Positions 43,215 to 51,632 of a stretch of DNA of 64,000 nucleotides are shown piece after piece; position 1 is the stretch's first letter, and the number at the start of each line of letters is the position of its first letter. The stretch is from DASXMT01 sp963755985 (GTDB lineage Bacteria; Actinomycetota; Acidimicrobiia; Acidimicrobiales; RAAP-2). The notes under the pieces were generated by a model that searched no databases, was not told the origin of the DNA, and saw only the letters and a program-made list of their open reading frames with translations. The position numbers and the translations under genes are program-made. The stretch is from positions 930,001 through 994,000 of the forward strand of contig CAVWLO010000003.1 in assembly GCA_963755985.1 (NCBI GenBank), read 5' to 3'.

Positions 43215-44431
43215 CGGAGGGACCTCCCGGTGAGGTGGATGAAGACATCCTCGAGGCTCGGGCTGCCCAATCGGACGTCGGTGAGAGTCGCCTGTCGCCC
43301 GCTCAGCAACCGGGCGACAGGAGCGACCATGGATGCGGCGTCGCCGGTCACGTACAGCCGGACCCGGATCTCGGGTGCGGAGAACAGGCCGGGACCGGCG
43401 CCAACCGCACCATCTGGGCGCGCCCGCGGTCGCCCACCGTTGTGATTGGGCCGCGTCTCAGATTGTGCCCCGGTCTGTGTAGCGTTTGCACTGTCGTCAA
43501 CCGGGTCGGCACGCTCGACTCCCTCGAGCTTGGCTAGCGCCACGAGCAGCTCGGCGGCGGACTCGGACGGGACTCCAGCGGCGGCGACGTCGAGCGTGGA
43601 GCTGCCCGGGAGGCTCCGGGTCAGTGCCTCGGGAGTGTCGAGGGCCAAGAGACGACCGTGATCCATGATGCCCACCCGGTCGGAGAGCTGGCTGGCTTCG
43701 TCCATGTCATGTGTGGTGAGGACAACGGTCACGTTGCGCTCTTGCAATTCTCGGACCCGGTCCCAGACGAACAGGCGGGCCGCCGGATCCAACCCGGTGG
43801 ATGGCTCGTCGAGGAACAACACCTTGGGGGAGTGCATGAGCGCTCGGGCGATCATGATCCGTTGGGTCTGTCCTCCCGAGAACATCTCGACCTTCTCGCC
43901 GGATCGATCGGCCAGGCCGAATTGTTCGAGGAGTTCTGTCGCCCGCTGGTCCCGGACCCGCTGCGAGACGCCGTGATAGTTGGCGTGGAAGAGCAGGTTC
44001 TGCCGGATGGTGAGCGATCGGTCGAGGTTGTTGCGCTGGGGCACCACGGCCAGAGATCCTCGGGCACGTACGGGGTCGCGTACGACGTCGATCCCTGCGA
44101 CATAGGCGTGACCTCCCGTCGGCATGACCCGGGTCGTGAGGACGCCGATCGTCGTTGTCTTCCCGGCTCCGTTCGGCCCGAGCAGTCCGAACACCTCCCC
44201 CCGCTCGACGGAGAAGCTCAAGTTGTCCACCGCTGCTACCTGGCTCTTGGGGTAACGCTTCACCAGTCCTTCCACGACAACAGCAGCCGTGTCTGATGGA
44301 GCGATCCGCGCCGCCGCCGGGGGCGCCGCGGCGGTCGGCGCAGCCTGGGTCGAGCTCGTCCCTTGGTCCCTCCGTCCTCGTTCCACGGGAGTACCGTACC
44401 GATTTAGCAGCTGAAGGACCTTTGACGGCAT
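43211..44431 (-). CDS. ABC transporter ATP-binding protein
   Basis: This 406-residue ATPase has Walker A (GLLGPNGAGKTTTIG), Q-loop (VVPQRNNLD), signature (MFSGGQTQRIMIARAL), Walker B (VLFLDEPSTGLDPAARL) and the H-loop (LTTHDMDEA). A C-terminal regulatory extension of about 120 residues has an unstructured Asn/Pro-rich insert. The preferred start is ATG 44431; the frame stays open to 44800 through a tandem array that would add Glu/Pro repeats, which I regard as noncoding. It partners the 42351 permease. Confidence 0.86.
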   Translation of the reverse strand: MPSKVLQLLNRYGTPVERGRRDQGTSSTQAAPTAAAPPAAARIAPSDTAAVVVEGLVKRYPKSQVAAVDNLSFSVERGEVFGLLGPNGAGKTTTIGVLTTRVMPTGGHAYVAGIDVVRDPVRARGSLAVVPQRNNLDRSLTIRQNLLFHANYHGVSQRVRDQRATELLEQFGLADRSGEKVEMFSGGQTQRIMIARALMHSPKVLFLDEPSTGLDPAARLFVWDRVRELQERNVTVVLTTHDMDEASQLSDRVGIMDHGRLLALDTPEALTRSLPGSSTLDVAAAGVPSESAAELLVALAKLEGVERADPVDDSANATQTGAQSETRPNHNGGRPRARPDGAVGAGPGLFSAPEIRVRLYVTGDAASMVAPVARLLSGRQATLTDVRLGSPSLEDVFIHLTGRSLR

Positions 44432-44550
44432 CCGTCCTGCCCGACCGGTGTACGGTCGTCTGGCTCGGTACCGACCGGGCCCACCGATGACAAAGATCGG
44501 CGAGCGCATGCTTCCGCCACCGGCAGACGCCACCGCGTCCGACTCCACCG

Positions 44551-44750
44551 CCTCCGGCTCCTCCGGCTCCGCCACCTCCGCCTCCGGCTCCTCCGGCTCC
44601 GCCACCTCCGCCTCCGGCTCCTCCGGCTCCGCCACCTCCGCCTCCGGCTCCTCCGGCTCCTCCGCCTCCGGCTCCTCCGGCTCCGCCACCTCCGCCTCCG
44701 GCTCCTCCGGCTCCGCCACCTCCGCCTCCGGCTCCTCCGGCTCCGCCACC
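44551..44750. repeat. Tandem array, 30-bp unit, about seven copies
   Basis: The unit begins cctccggctcctccggctcc; one copy (44641-44664) is 6 bp shorter. It lies between divergent genes, inside the 404-bp spacer 44432-44835. Both strands are open through it, giving Ser/Gly or Glu/Pro repeats. No ribosome site or other gene was seen in the spacer. Confidence 0.9.
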
Positions 44751-44835
44751 CGCGGTGGAAGGGCCCGGAGGCCATAGTGCTTGCCGGCAACATCACGCAT
44801 TTGCTCTAGGTGTGCAGTTCCGCGAGCATGCCCGG

Positions 44836-46056
44836 ATGCTCAGGCCGCAGCCAATCCGGCGTGCCCTCCTGCCTGGGCTCATGGCCCTCTTGTTGGCTGT
44901 CGGTGTGAGCGCGACGGCCAGCGCGGCCACGACTGGCGCGGCCCGGCAGCCCTGGGCCGACAAGGTGATCACCTTTGGCGCCGTCTTCTCGACCACTGGC
45001 GCGGGCGTTGCCTACGGACCCCAACAGGTCAAGGGGGCGCAGTTGGCCGTGCGCCAGATCAACGCGGCTGGTGGGATCAAGGGCGCCACCGTTCACCTGG
45101 TGATCGAGAACGACGACTCGCAACCGGCGCAGTCAGCGGCGGTCATGAGTTCGCTGATTGCATCCCAGAACGTGCTCGCGGTGCTCGGCCCGACCTTCTC
45201 GAACTCGGCCGCGGCCGCCGACCCGGTGGCCGACAGCCTGGGCACCACGGTCTTGGCCGTGAGCAACACAGGGCCCGGCATCGTCGGCTCGTGCTCCTAC
45301 CTGTGCGCGTGGGTTTTCCGGGACTCGCTGGGGGACGCGGTGTCGGTCCCAGCAAACGTGGGCTACTACCTGAAGTACTCCCATTCTCAATCGGCCGCAG
45401 TCATCTATCCAGCTGCCGATCCATTCGGAGTCAGCACGGCCCAGATCATGACCAGGGCGTTCACGGCCAGGGGGGTCGGCCAGGTGTCCTCGATAGCCGT
45501 GCCTGATCCGACGGCTCTGAGCAGCCCGGTTCAGTCGGCTCTGGCCTCCCGCCCGAACGTGGTGGCCATTACCGCCTCCTCGGCCACAGTGGCTGGCGCC
45601 CTGATCAAAGAGTTCCGGAGTCAAGGCTTCCGCGGGCAGATCCTGGGGGGAAATGCCTTCAACAGCCCGACGACGGCGGCCACGGCCGGGCCCTCTGGGA
45701 GGGGGGCCCGAAGTGGGGCCGCCTGGTATCTGGGTAACTCGTCCGCGGTCAACCGGGCATTTGTCGCTGCCTACAAGGGGCGCTATGGGGCCTACCCTGA
45801 TCAGTTCGCCGCGCTGGCCTACACCGGCGTGCAACTTCTGGCTAAAGCGGCCCGCTCGGCCCCGCTGCAATTCTCGGCCACCGCCGATGACCGGCTGGCC
45901 TTGAAGAATTCCCTGGCCGGTGTCCGGATGACTACGCCGCTGGGGTCATTCCATTTCACCGCCGATCATGACGTCGACCAACCCATCTGGATCGTGTCGA
46001 TGAACGGAGCGGGCGGCTATGGCTTGGTCCGGCAGCTACCGGCCCCGTCAGCCTGA
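44836..46056 (+). CDS. Branched-chain amino acid-type ABC transporter substrate-binding protein
   Basis: This 406-residue exported protein starts at ATG 44836 (an ATG at 44881 is possible). The signal peptide is LLPGLMALLLAVGVSATASAA. The mature start (ITFGAVFSTTGAGVAYGPQQVKGAQLAVRQINAAGGIKG) and PTFSNSAAAADPVADSLGTTVLAVSNTG are standard for Leu/Ile/Val-binding-like receptors. No transporter genes are adjacent. Divergent from the ABC exporter genes across the 30-bp repeat array. Confidence 0.85.
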   Translation: MLRPQPIRRALLPGLMALLLAVGVSATASAATTGAARQPWADKVITFGAVFSTTGAGVAYGPQQVKGAQLAVRQINAAGGIKGATVHLVIENDDSQPAQSAAVMSSLIASQNVLAVLGPTFSNSAAAADPVADSLGTTVLAVSNTGPGIVGSCSYLCAWVFRDSLGDAVSVPANVGYYLKYSHSQSAAVIYPAADPFGVSTAQIMTRAFTARGVGQVSSIAVPDPTALSSPVQSALASRPNVVAITASSATVAGALIKEFRSQGFRGQILGGNAFNSPTTAATAGPSGRGARSGAAWYLGNSSAVNRAFVAAYKGRYGAYPDQFAALAYTGVQLLAKAARSAPLQFSATADDRLALKNSLAGVRMTTPLGSFHFTADHDVDQPIWIVSMNGAGGYGLVRQLPAPSA

Positions 46057-46196
46057 ACGCGAGGGGTCAGTGTGACCAGGACTCACAGGGCGCCGGACGG
46101 GCTCAGGGTCGTCCTCCGTCACCGGGCAGACTGCGTCCTTCTGCGGAGGCTGGCCTCCACCACGGGCCAGAGGCTGTCCAACTGCGGGCGCCGGCC

Positions 46197-46283
46197 GTGC
46201 CGTGGTTCAGGATGCGGCGCCGGCCGTGTCGTGGTTCAGGATGCGGCGCCGGCCGTGCCGTGGTTCAGGATGCGGCGCCGGCC
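46197..46283. repeat. 29-bp tandem array copying the 3' end of the permease gene
   Basis: Three near-perfect 29-bp units start at 46197, 46226 and 46255 (gtgccgtggttcaggatgcg type). The last one contains the stop codon and the last codons (KAGAAS) of the minus-strand NCS1 gene; the other two repeat this gene end downstream of it. Confidence 0.9.
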
Positions 46284-47626
46284 TTGACCAGCGGGCCGGA
46301 CACGTCGACGGTTCGACGCTCCTCCATGTTGCGCAACGGGAGGTAGAGCGCGGCCGCGACCACGAAGCCCACGTAGAACGAGATGTCGGCCCCGGCCAAG
46401 GCCTTGGCCGCCGGCCCTTCGATGAGTCCGGTGTTCATGAAGGGCACCATGGCAACAAAGCCGACCAGCAGTGCAACCAGAGCAGGCCACCCGGACCTCA
46501 GGCGCCGGAAGTCCAGCGCCTCGAGTAGCCGATCACGAGTCACCGCCTGGCCCCGGCGGTACCAGTCGATGAGGACCACGGCTAGGAACGGCGCGATCCA
46601 ATAGGCGGTGAGGAGGAGCACGTTCTGGAACTTGGTCGCCGTCTCACCCCCGTGAATCCACAGCACCAGGAAGAAGACCAGTACGGTCCCGAACGCGGCC
46701 GAGTACGGGCGCTTGATCCTCACGCCGCCCGCTTGTACGGCCAGGGAGCCCGAGTAGTCGTTCATGGCCGTCCCGGTGACCGAGCCGAAGATGATGGCCA
46801 CGAGGGCCAACACGCCGAGGAAGCCGCCACCCATGAGGCTTTGCACGCCGGACGCCGTCTGGTTGCTGAGCGACTTGGCGCCGGCCAGGCCGATCGTGTA
46901 CATCCAGGCCAAGGACGTGAACAGGCCACCGAACGTGGCCCAGAAGATCCCGGGGCGAGAAGCCTTTGGTTTCATGTACCTGCTGTAGTCCGCCGCGTAG
47001 CTGGCCCAGCTGAAGCTACCGGAGAAGGTGATCGTCGAGACCAAAACGAAGGTCCCTATTGCGGCCGTGCCGTGCACGCTCGACTGCATGGGAATGTTGC
47101 CATGCTGGATGATCTTGACGGTGAGAATGGCGAACAGGACGACCAGGATCGCCGACCCCCAGGCCATGAGCTGATGGATGAACTCGTAGCCCAGGACACC
47201 GATGGCTCCTTCGAGGGCCAACACGATGAGGACGCCGACGAAAAAGGGGACGTGGAACAGGATCTGAGCGGCTTCCCCGCCGAAGAGGCCGACCAGCGCG
47301 TCCCATGCGATGGCGGAGAACCACTGGACGAGGGCCGGGAGGGCGATCGAGCGGCCGAAGGGGAGACGAGCCAGAGGCAGCTGGGCCATCCCTGTCCTGG
47401 GCCCCCACAGGGAGAGCAGCGCGACCGGGAGGGCGCCGAGCGCAACCCCGATGAGCATGGCGGCCAGGCCGGGCCAGAAGCCCAGGCCCAAGGTGAACAC
47501 CAGCGTTCCGGTGAACACGCCGGAGAGCTCCATGTTGGGCCCGAACCAGACTGTGAAGTTTCGCCATGTCGCCCCGTAGCGGCCCTCCAGAGGTACCGGG
47601 GCCATGCCCGCCGTCTCGGCTGCCAT
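46265..47626 (-). CDS. NCS1-family purine/cytosine permease
   Basis: This 453-residue transporter with about twelve membrane helices starts at ATG 47626. Family blocks include RNFTVWFGPNMELSGVFTG, PFGRSIALPALVQWFSAIAWDALVGLFGG, FSGSFSWASYAADYSRYMK and DYSGSLAVQAGGVRIKRPYSA. It imports nucleobases, hydantoins or vitamins with cations. A METDSVELG-like beginning is broken by a stop in another frame near 47690, so the N-terminus may have been longer. It is isolated from metabolic partners. Confidence 0.85.
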   Translation of the reverse strand: MAAETAGMAPVPLEGRYGATWRNFTVWFGPNMELSGVFTGTLVFTLGLGFWPGLAAMLIGVALGALPVALLSLWGPRTGMAQLPLARLPFGRSIALPALVQWFSAIAWDALVGLFGGEAAQILFHVPFFVGVLIVLALEGAIGVLGYEFIHQLMAWGSAILVVLFAILTVKIIQHGNIPMQSSVHGTAAIGTFVLVSTITFSGSFSWASYAADYSRYMKPKASRPGIFWATFGGLFTSLAWMYTIGLAGAKSLSNQTASGVQSLMGGGFLGVLALVAIIFGSVTGTAMNDYSGSLAVQAGGVRIKRPYSAAFGTVLVFFLVLWIHGGETATKFQNVLLLTAYWIAPFLAVVLIDWYRRGQAVTRDRLLEALDFRRLRSGWPALVALLVGFVAMVPFMNTGLIEGPAAKALAGADISFYVGFVVAAALYLPLRNMEERRTVDVSGPLVKAGAAS

Positions 47627-47760
47627 GTCGCCCTGATGATCGGGTCGAGCCCCGTCGAAGACGCCGAGCTCTACGAGTCGGTCTCCATGCTGTTCGCCGG
47701 ATTGGCCCCGGAGGCCTGAGCGGCTCGAGCGGCCCGAGCGGCGCGGGAGCGGGTCGGTGA

Positions 47761-48699
47761 TCACGAGGTCAAGAGGGCGCCGAGGGCCCGGAGGTGCCGT
47801 CTGTCGGTCCCGCAGCACCCGCCCAGGACCGGGATGCCGGCCTCTCGCCCGAGCCTGGCCATGGACATGGCCCACGCGTGGGGATCCCCGGTGTCGACGT
47901 GATCGAGCGTCACCAATCGGTCGGGGCTGAGCGCCGAGGCATTGGCCTTCACCTCCCGCAGCCGCCCAAGCTCGGGCCCGAGGCCGTCGACCGCCCGCTG
48001 GGCGACCTCGGGATGGATGCAGGACAAGGCGAACCAGTTGGGCGCGGACACATCGTCGACGCGTCGGATGGCCACATCGAGCGGCGTGCCGTCGAGCACC
48101 CGAGCATCGGCTCCGAGGACGAAGGAGACGACGACGGTGGACCCGGTCTCGGCCATGGCCTGGGCCACGCCGATGGACTCGTCCACCGAGCAGAACGTCG
48201 CCGCATACAAGAAGTCGGCACCGGCATCGGCCAGCGCCTGGGCCTGTGGACGGTGGTAGGCACGGGCGGTGGTCGTATCGGGGGCCTGGTCGGGCTGATA
48301 GGCGTCACCGGCAGGCCCGAGCACGCCGGCAATCCAAACCGGTTGGGTCACCGGTTGGTTCTCCTCTGGTAAACGGTCCCGGACACCTTGCTGGAATTTG
48401 ACGGCCAGCTGATTGAGCTCGCCCACCTGGTGGCCGGAGGCGGGCTGTATCCAGTGCTTGCTGGCTCGAAAGGTGGGGGTCCCCACGATGGCCGGGGCGC
48501 CACAGGATCGAGCGTCGTCGATGTAACCCCCGAAGATATCGGATAGTGCAGCCCGGCCCGATGGGGTGTCCAGCAGGGACGCCGATCCGAGCACAGGGTC
48601 CATGGGCACGGTGTCGTCGAACATGACCCGGGTCTCCACGGCGGCGTCGGCGAGGACCAGGTCTCCCCGTCGCACGGCCGCGTCGATCTCCTCTTGCAT
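47761..48699 (-). CDS. Homocysteine S-methyltransferase family protein
   Basis: This 312-residue TIM-barrel enzyme from ATG 48699 has the zinc site GGCCGTD near the C-terminus; the first zinc Cys is probably that of SCIHPEV. ETRVMFDDTVPMDP and the TPTFRAS block correspond to the family N-terminus. It transfers a methyl group from S-methylmethionine or a related donor to homocysteine. The frame extends upstream into a tandem repeat, which is not counted as coding. Confidence 0.78.
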   Translation of the reverse strand: MQEEIDAAVRRGDLVLADAAVETRVMFDDTVPMDPVLGSASLLDTPSGRAALSDIFGGYIDDARSCGAPAIVGTPTFRASKHWIQPASGHQVGELNQLAVKFQQGVRDRLPEENQPVTQPVWIAGVLGPAGDAYQPDQAPDTTTARAYHRPQAQALADAGADFLYAATFCSVDESIGVAQAMAETGSTVVVSFVLGADARVLDGTPLDVAIRRVDDVSAPNWFALSCIHPEVAQRAVDGLGPELGRLREVKANASALSPDRLVTLDHVDTGDPHAWAMSMARLGREAGIPVLGGCCGTDRRHLRALGALLTS

Positions 48700-48793
48700 G
48701 CCCTCACGGTACAGCCGGGGGTCGTTCTGCCCGGGCAAGGCAGCCGGGGTCGGATTGCGTGGGCTCGACAAGCGGAGAGACCACCCGGGCAGG

Positions 48794-48932
48794 ACAGCCG
48801 GAGAGAGAGCTGGCAGGCAATCACAGCCGGAGAGAGCTGGCGGGCAATCACAGCCGGAGAGAGAGCTGGCGGGCAATCACAGCCGGAGAGAGCTGGCGGG
48901 CAATCACAGCCGGAGAGAGCTGGCGGGGAATC
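48794..48932. repeat. Tandem array with alternating 29- and 27-bp units
   Basis: Five copies of acagccggagagagctggcg type follow each other with lengths 29, 27, 29, 27 and 27. The alternation indicates that a 56-bp dimer was itself duplicated. It lies between the divergent methyltransferase and ilvD genes. Confidence 0.88.
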
Positions 48933-48984
48933 CGCTGGGTGGTCGATCCTTCGCACTGCGTCTGCACGTCCTACGATGCTGACC

Positions 48985-50700
48985 ATGAGCAATCAGGCAC
49001 CCATCGATCCGGCAGAGCAGCCTCTGGAGGGACCGAAGCCTCGCAGCCGCGAGGTGACCGAGGGACCCACCCGGGCACCAGCACGGGCCATGCTTCGAGC
49101 CGTAGGCATGACCGACGACGACTGGGACAAGCCGCAGATCGGGGTGGCGTCGTCATGGAACGAGGTGACCCCATGCAACCTGCCCCTCGACCGCCTGGCC
49201 AAGCGAGCCAAGGACGGGGTGCGCCATGCCGGCGGCTTCCCCCTCGAATTCGTGACCATCGCCGTGTCCGACGGCATCTCCATGGGCCATGAAGGGATGC
49301 GCGCCTCGCTGGTCAGTCGCGAGGTGATCGCCGACTCGGTCGAGACGGTGATGCACGCCGAGCGGTTCGACGGGATGGTGACCCTGGCCGGGTGCGACAA
49401 GTCGCTCCCCGGGATGCTCATGGCTGCCGCCCGCCTCAATCTTCCTACCGTGTTCCTCTACGGCGGTTCGATCCTGCCTGGGCGGGCCGGCGACAGGGCG
49501 CTGGACATCACCAGTGTCTTCGAGGCTGTCGGTGCCCACGCCGTCGATGCGTTGAGCGATGAAGAGCTGAGCCTCATCGAGCACAATGCGTGCCCCACCG
49601 AGGGCTCCTGCGCCGGCATGTTCACGGCCAACACCATGGCGTCGGTCGCCGAGGCCCTGGGCATGTCGCTGCCGGGCAGCTCCACCGCTCCGGCGGTCGA
49701 CCGGCGTCGGGACGACTCGGCTTTTTCCTCCGGCCTCGCCGTGGTCGACCTGTTGGCCAACGGCATCAGGCCCCGACACATCCTGACCAAAGAGGCATTC
49801 GAGAACGCCATTGCGGTGACCATGGCCCTGGGCGGATCCACCAACGCCGTACTGCACCTCTTGGCCATCGCCAACGAAGCCCGAGTGGAGCTGGAGCTCG
49901 ACGACTTCAACAAGGTGGCCGCCCGCGTGCCGCACCTGGCCGACACGAAGCCCCACGGGAAGTACCACATGAGCGACATCGACCGGATCGGCGGCGTGCA
50001 GGTGGTTATGCAAGAGCTGCTTAGCGCCGGCCTGCTCCACGGCGACTGCATGACGGTGACCGGGAAGACGATGGCGGAGAACCTCGCCGCGCTCGACCCG
50101 CCGGCTCCCGATGGCGACGTGGTCCACCCGATCACCGCTCCGATCCACGCCCAGGGGGGCATTGCCATCCTGACGGGGTCCCTGGCCCCGAGGGGGTCCG
50201 TGGTGAAGGTGGCCGGGATCGACAACCTGACCTTCGACGGCCCGGCCCGCGTGTTCGACGGCGAGGACAAAGCGATGGACGCCATCCTGTCGGGGTCCAT
50301 CGAGCCTGGGACCGTCGTCGTGATCCGCTACGAGGGCCCCAAGGGCGGCCCGGGCATGAGAGAGATGCTGGCCATCACCGGTGCCATGAAGGGCGTGGGT
50401 CGAGGCGGCGACTGCGCGCTGGTCACCGACGGCCGGTTCTCCGGCGGCACCCATGGGTTCTGCATCGGCCACGTCGCTCCCGAGGCAGTCGACGGCGGGC
50501 CCATCGCCCTGGTGGCCGACGGCGACCGGATCGTGGTCGATGTCAACGATCACTCCATCAACCTGCAAGTGGCAGCAGACGAGCTGGAGCGGCGCCGGGC
50601 CTCCTTGAAGCACCCCGAGCCTCGCTACACCACGGGCGTACTGGCCAAGTACGCCCGGTTGGTCACCGGAGCCGAGCGGGGGGCGATCACCGAGCCGTAG
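48985..50700 (+). CDS. ilvD: Dihydroxyacid dehydratase
   Basis: This 571-residue enzyme from ATG 48985 removes water from 2,3-dihydroxy-isovalerate and -methylvalerate, the step after IlvC in valine and isoleucine synthesis. Iron-sulfur cysteines are in SWNEVTPCNLP, LAGCDKSLPGM and ACPTEGSCAGMFTANTM. The C-terminal CALVTDGRFSGGTHGF is conserved. It is 0.9 kb ahead of ilvB but separated by a PPOX-like gene. The start is close to the end of a tandem array. Confidence 0.95.
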   Translation: MSNQAPIDPAEQPLEGPKPRSREVTEGPTRAPARAMLRAVGMTDDDWDKPQIGVASSWNEVTPCNLPLDRLAKRAKDGVRHAGGFPLEFVTIAVSDGISMGHEGMRASLVSREVIADSVETVMHAERFDGMVTLAGCDKSLPGMLMAAARLNLPTVFLYGGSILPGRAGDRALDITSVFEAVGAHAVDALSDEELSLIEHNACPTEGSCAGMFTANTMASVAEALGMSLPGSSTAPAVDRRRDDSAFSSGLAVVDLLANGIRPRHILTKEAFENAIAVTMALGGSTNAVLHLLAIANEARVELELDDFNKVAARVPHLADTKPHGKYHMSDIDRIGGVQVVMQELLSAGLLHGDCMTVTGKTMAENLAALDPPAPDGDVVHPITAPIHAQGGIAILTGSLAPRGSVVKVAGIDNLTFDGPARVFDGEDKAMDAILSGSIEPGTVVVIRYEGPKGGPGMREMLAITGAMKGVGRGGDCALVTDGRFSGGTHGFCIGHVAPEAVDGGPIALVADGDRIVVDVNDHSINLQVAADELERRRASLKHPEPRYTTGVLAKYARLVTGAERGAITEP

Positions 50701-50740
50701 GCGCGAGTCGTGGGCACAGGCCATGGGCCCGATCCGCCCG

Positions 50741-50848
50741 CACCGAGCCACGGGCACCGAGCCACGGGCACCGAGCCACGGGCACCGAGCCACGGGCACC
50801 GAGCCACGGGCACCGAGCCTCGGGCACCGAGCCACGGGCACCGAGCCG
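50741..50848. repeat. 14-bp tandem array, seven copies plus a partial one
   Basis: The unit caccgagccacggg repeats every 14 bp from 50741 with only one substitution (copy six). It follows the ilvD stop, which itself reads accgagccgtag, so the core accgagcc is shared with the gene end. Confidence 0.92.
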
Positions 50849-50867
50849 CACCGTCGGGAGGGAGCAC

Positions 50868-51323
50868 ATGGCCACCTGGGACGAGTTTCGAGCTGCCGAC
50901 CCTGCCTTCGCGGCGCGGTGCGAGGAGCGTGTGGACGGGGTCGGTCTTGTTCTGGTGGGGACCCTGAGGAAGAACGGCTGGCCCCGCATCAGTCCGGTCG
51001 AGCCGCTGATCACAGACGGCTCGCTCTACTTGGGGATGATGTGGCAGTCCAAGAAGGCGCTCGACCTTCTCCGGGACTCGCGGTGCGTGGTGCACAGCTC
51101 CGTGACCGACAAGGGCGGCTCGGAAGGAGACGTCAAGATCTACGGGCGAGCTGTCGATATTGTGGACCCCCGCGAGCGCGAGCGCTACGGTGCCGCCCTG
51201 CAGGCCCGGATCGGATGGCAGCCAGAAGGCGATTACCACCTGTTCGCGGTGGACATCGACGAGGTCGGGTTCTTCCGCGTGGTCGGCGATGGCCATGAGG
51301 TCCGGCACTGGCGGACACCATAG
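50868..51323 (+). CDS. Pyridoxamine 5'-phosphate oxidase-like (PPOX) family protein
   Basis: This 151-residue split-barrel flavin protein contains VGLVLVGTLRKNGWPRISPVEPLITDGSLYLGMM and KALDLLRDSRCVVHSS, characteristic of the PPOX/F420 superfamily. It lacks the true PdxH C-terminus (that gene is at 36050). It may bind F420, FMN or heme. The ATG at 50868 follows a gggaggga ribosome site. No pathway is inferred from its position between ilvD and ilvB. Confidence 0.75.
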   Translation: MATWDEFRAADPAFAARCEERVDGVGLVLVGTLRKNGWPRISPVEPLITDGSLYLGMMWQSKKALDLLRDSRCVVHSSVTDKGGSEGDVKIYGRAVDIVDPRERERYGAALQARIGWQPEGDYHLFAVDIDEVGFFRVVGDGHEVRHWRTP

Positions 51324-51428
51324 GGATCGCGTGCCGTAGGAATCCGGCCGAGGCGGCTCTGCGACCCCGACTTCGTGGGCTGCCCGTCCCAGTCCCCCTA
51401 GCCCAGGCGGCCATCGATCGGAGCTCGC

Positions 51429-51460
51429 TTGTCGTGCGGGACGGTGACGTGCCACAATAT
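51429..51460 (+). promoter_or_regulatory. Candidate promoter of the ilvB leader
   Basis: A possible -35 (ttgtcg at 51429) and -10 (acaata/caatat near 51454-51460) are spaced about 19-20 bp apart. Initiation about 7 bp later would fall at the GTG of the leader peptide (51466), meaning a leaderless start. The match is approximate. Confidence 0.4.
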
Positions 51461-51465
51461 GCACT

Positions 51466-51516
51466 GTGTATTCGAGCACCCCCGCCGCCCAGATCACCTT
51501 GGTACTCGTTTCGTAG
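51466..51516 (+). CDS. ilv leader peptide (16 residues)
   Basis: The frame GTG...TAG reads MYSSTPAAQITLVLVS. Codons for Ile, Leu, Val, Leu and Val lie within six codons just before the stop (51493-51510). This is the hallmark of attenuation leader peptides for branched-chain amino acid operons. It ends exactly where the next hairpin begins. The spacer 51324-51632 otherwise holds only this leader, two hairpins and the ilvB ribosome site. Confidence 0.7.
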   Translation: MYSSTPAAQITLVLVS

Positions 51517-51546
51517 CGCATACGACGCTGTCATCGCCGTATGCGC
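51516..51546 (+). promoter_or_regulatory. Leader hairpin before the attenuator
   Basis: An 8-bp perfect stem, gcgcatac (51516-51523) paired with gtatgcgc (51539-51546), has a 15-base loop. It starts at the leader peptide stop codon, so a ribosome stalled on the Leu/Val codons or at the stop would change its folding. Confidence 0.65.
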
Positions 51547-51551
51547 CTGCC

Positions 51552-51580
51552 GACCTCCCAGATGGGAGGTCGATTTTTTT
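51552..51580 (+). terminator. Intrinsic terminator (attenuator) ahead of ilvB
   Basis: A perfect 8-bp stem, gacctccc (51552-51559) and gggaggtc (51564-51571), with a four-base loop is followed by seven Ts (51574-51580). It lies 52 bp upstream of the ilvB start, so transcription must pass it. Confidence 0.85.
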
Positions 51581-51632
51581 GTCCCGAATCTCGTCCAAAC
51601 CCCCAACCACACATCGACAAGGGAGAACCCCG

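Noticed and set aside
42051..43445. A 464-codon plus-strand frame
   Set aside because: It covers the ABC permease and its neighbours on the wrong strand; composition is typical of an antisense frame.
44448..44777. Plus-strand Ser/Gly-rich frame in the 30-bp array
   Set aside because: Entirely a product of the tandem repeat; no ribosome site and no non-repeat domain.
47626..47691. Longer NCS1 N-terminus beginning METDS
   Set aside because: The METDS frame meets a stop after five codons; joining it would need an added base with no independent support, and the start at 47626 is adequate.
46652..47719. A 355-codon plus-strand frame
   Set aside because: It is the reverse of the NCS1 permease; the sequence is charged and shows no fold, while the minus strand gives clear membrane helices.
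48700..48876. N-terminal extension of the homocysteine methyltransferase
   Set aside because: The extra residues are encoded by the 27/29-bp array and lack similarity to the family; ATG 48699 has a good ribosome site.
48794..48932. CRISPR array
   Set aside because: Units are directly adjacent without unique spacers, and there are no cas genes; the same holds for all other arrays in the window.
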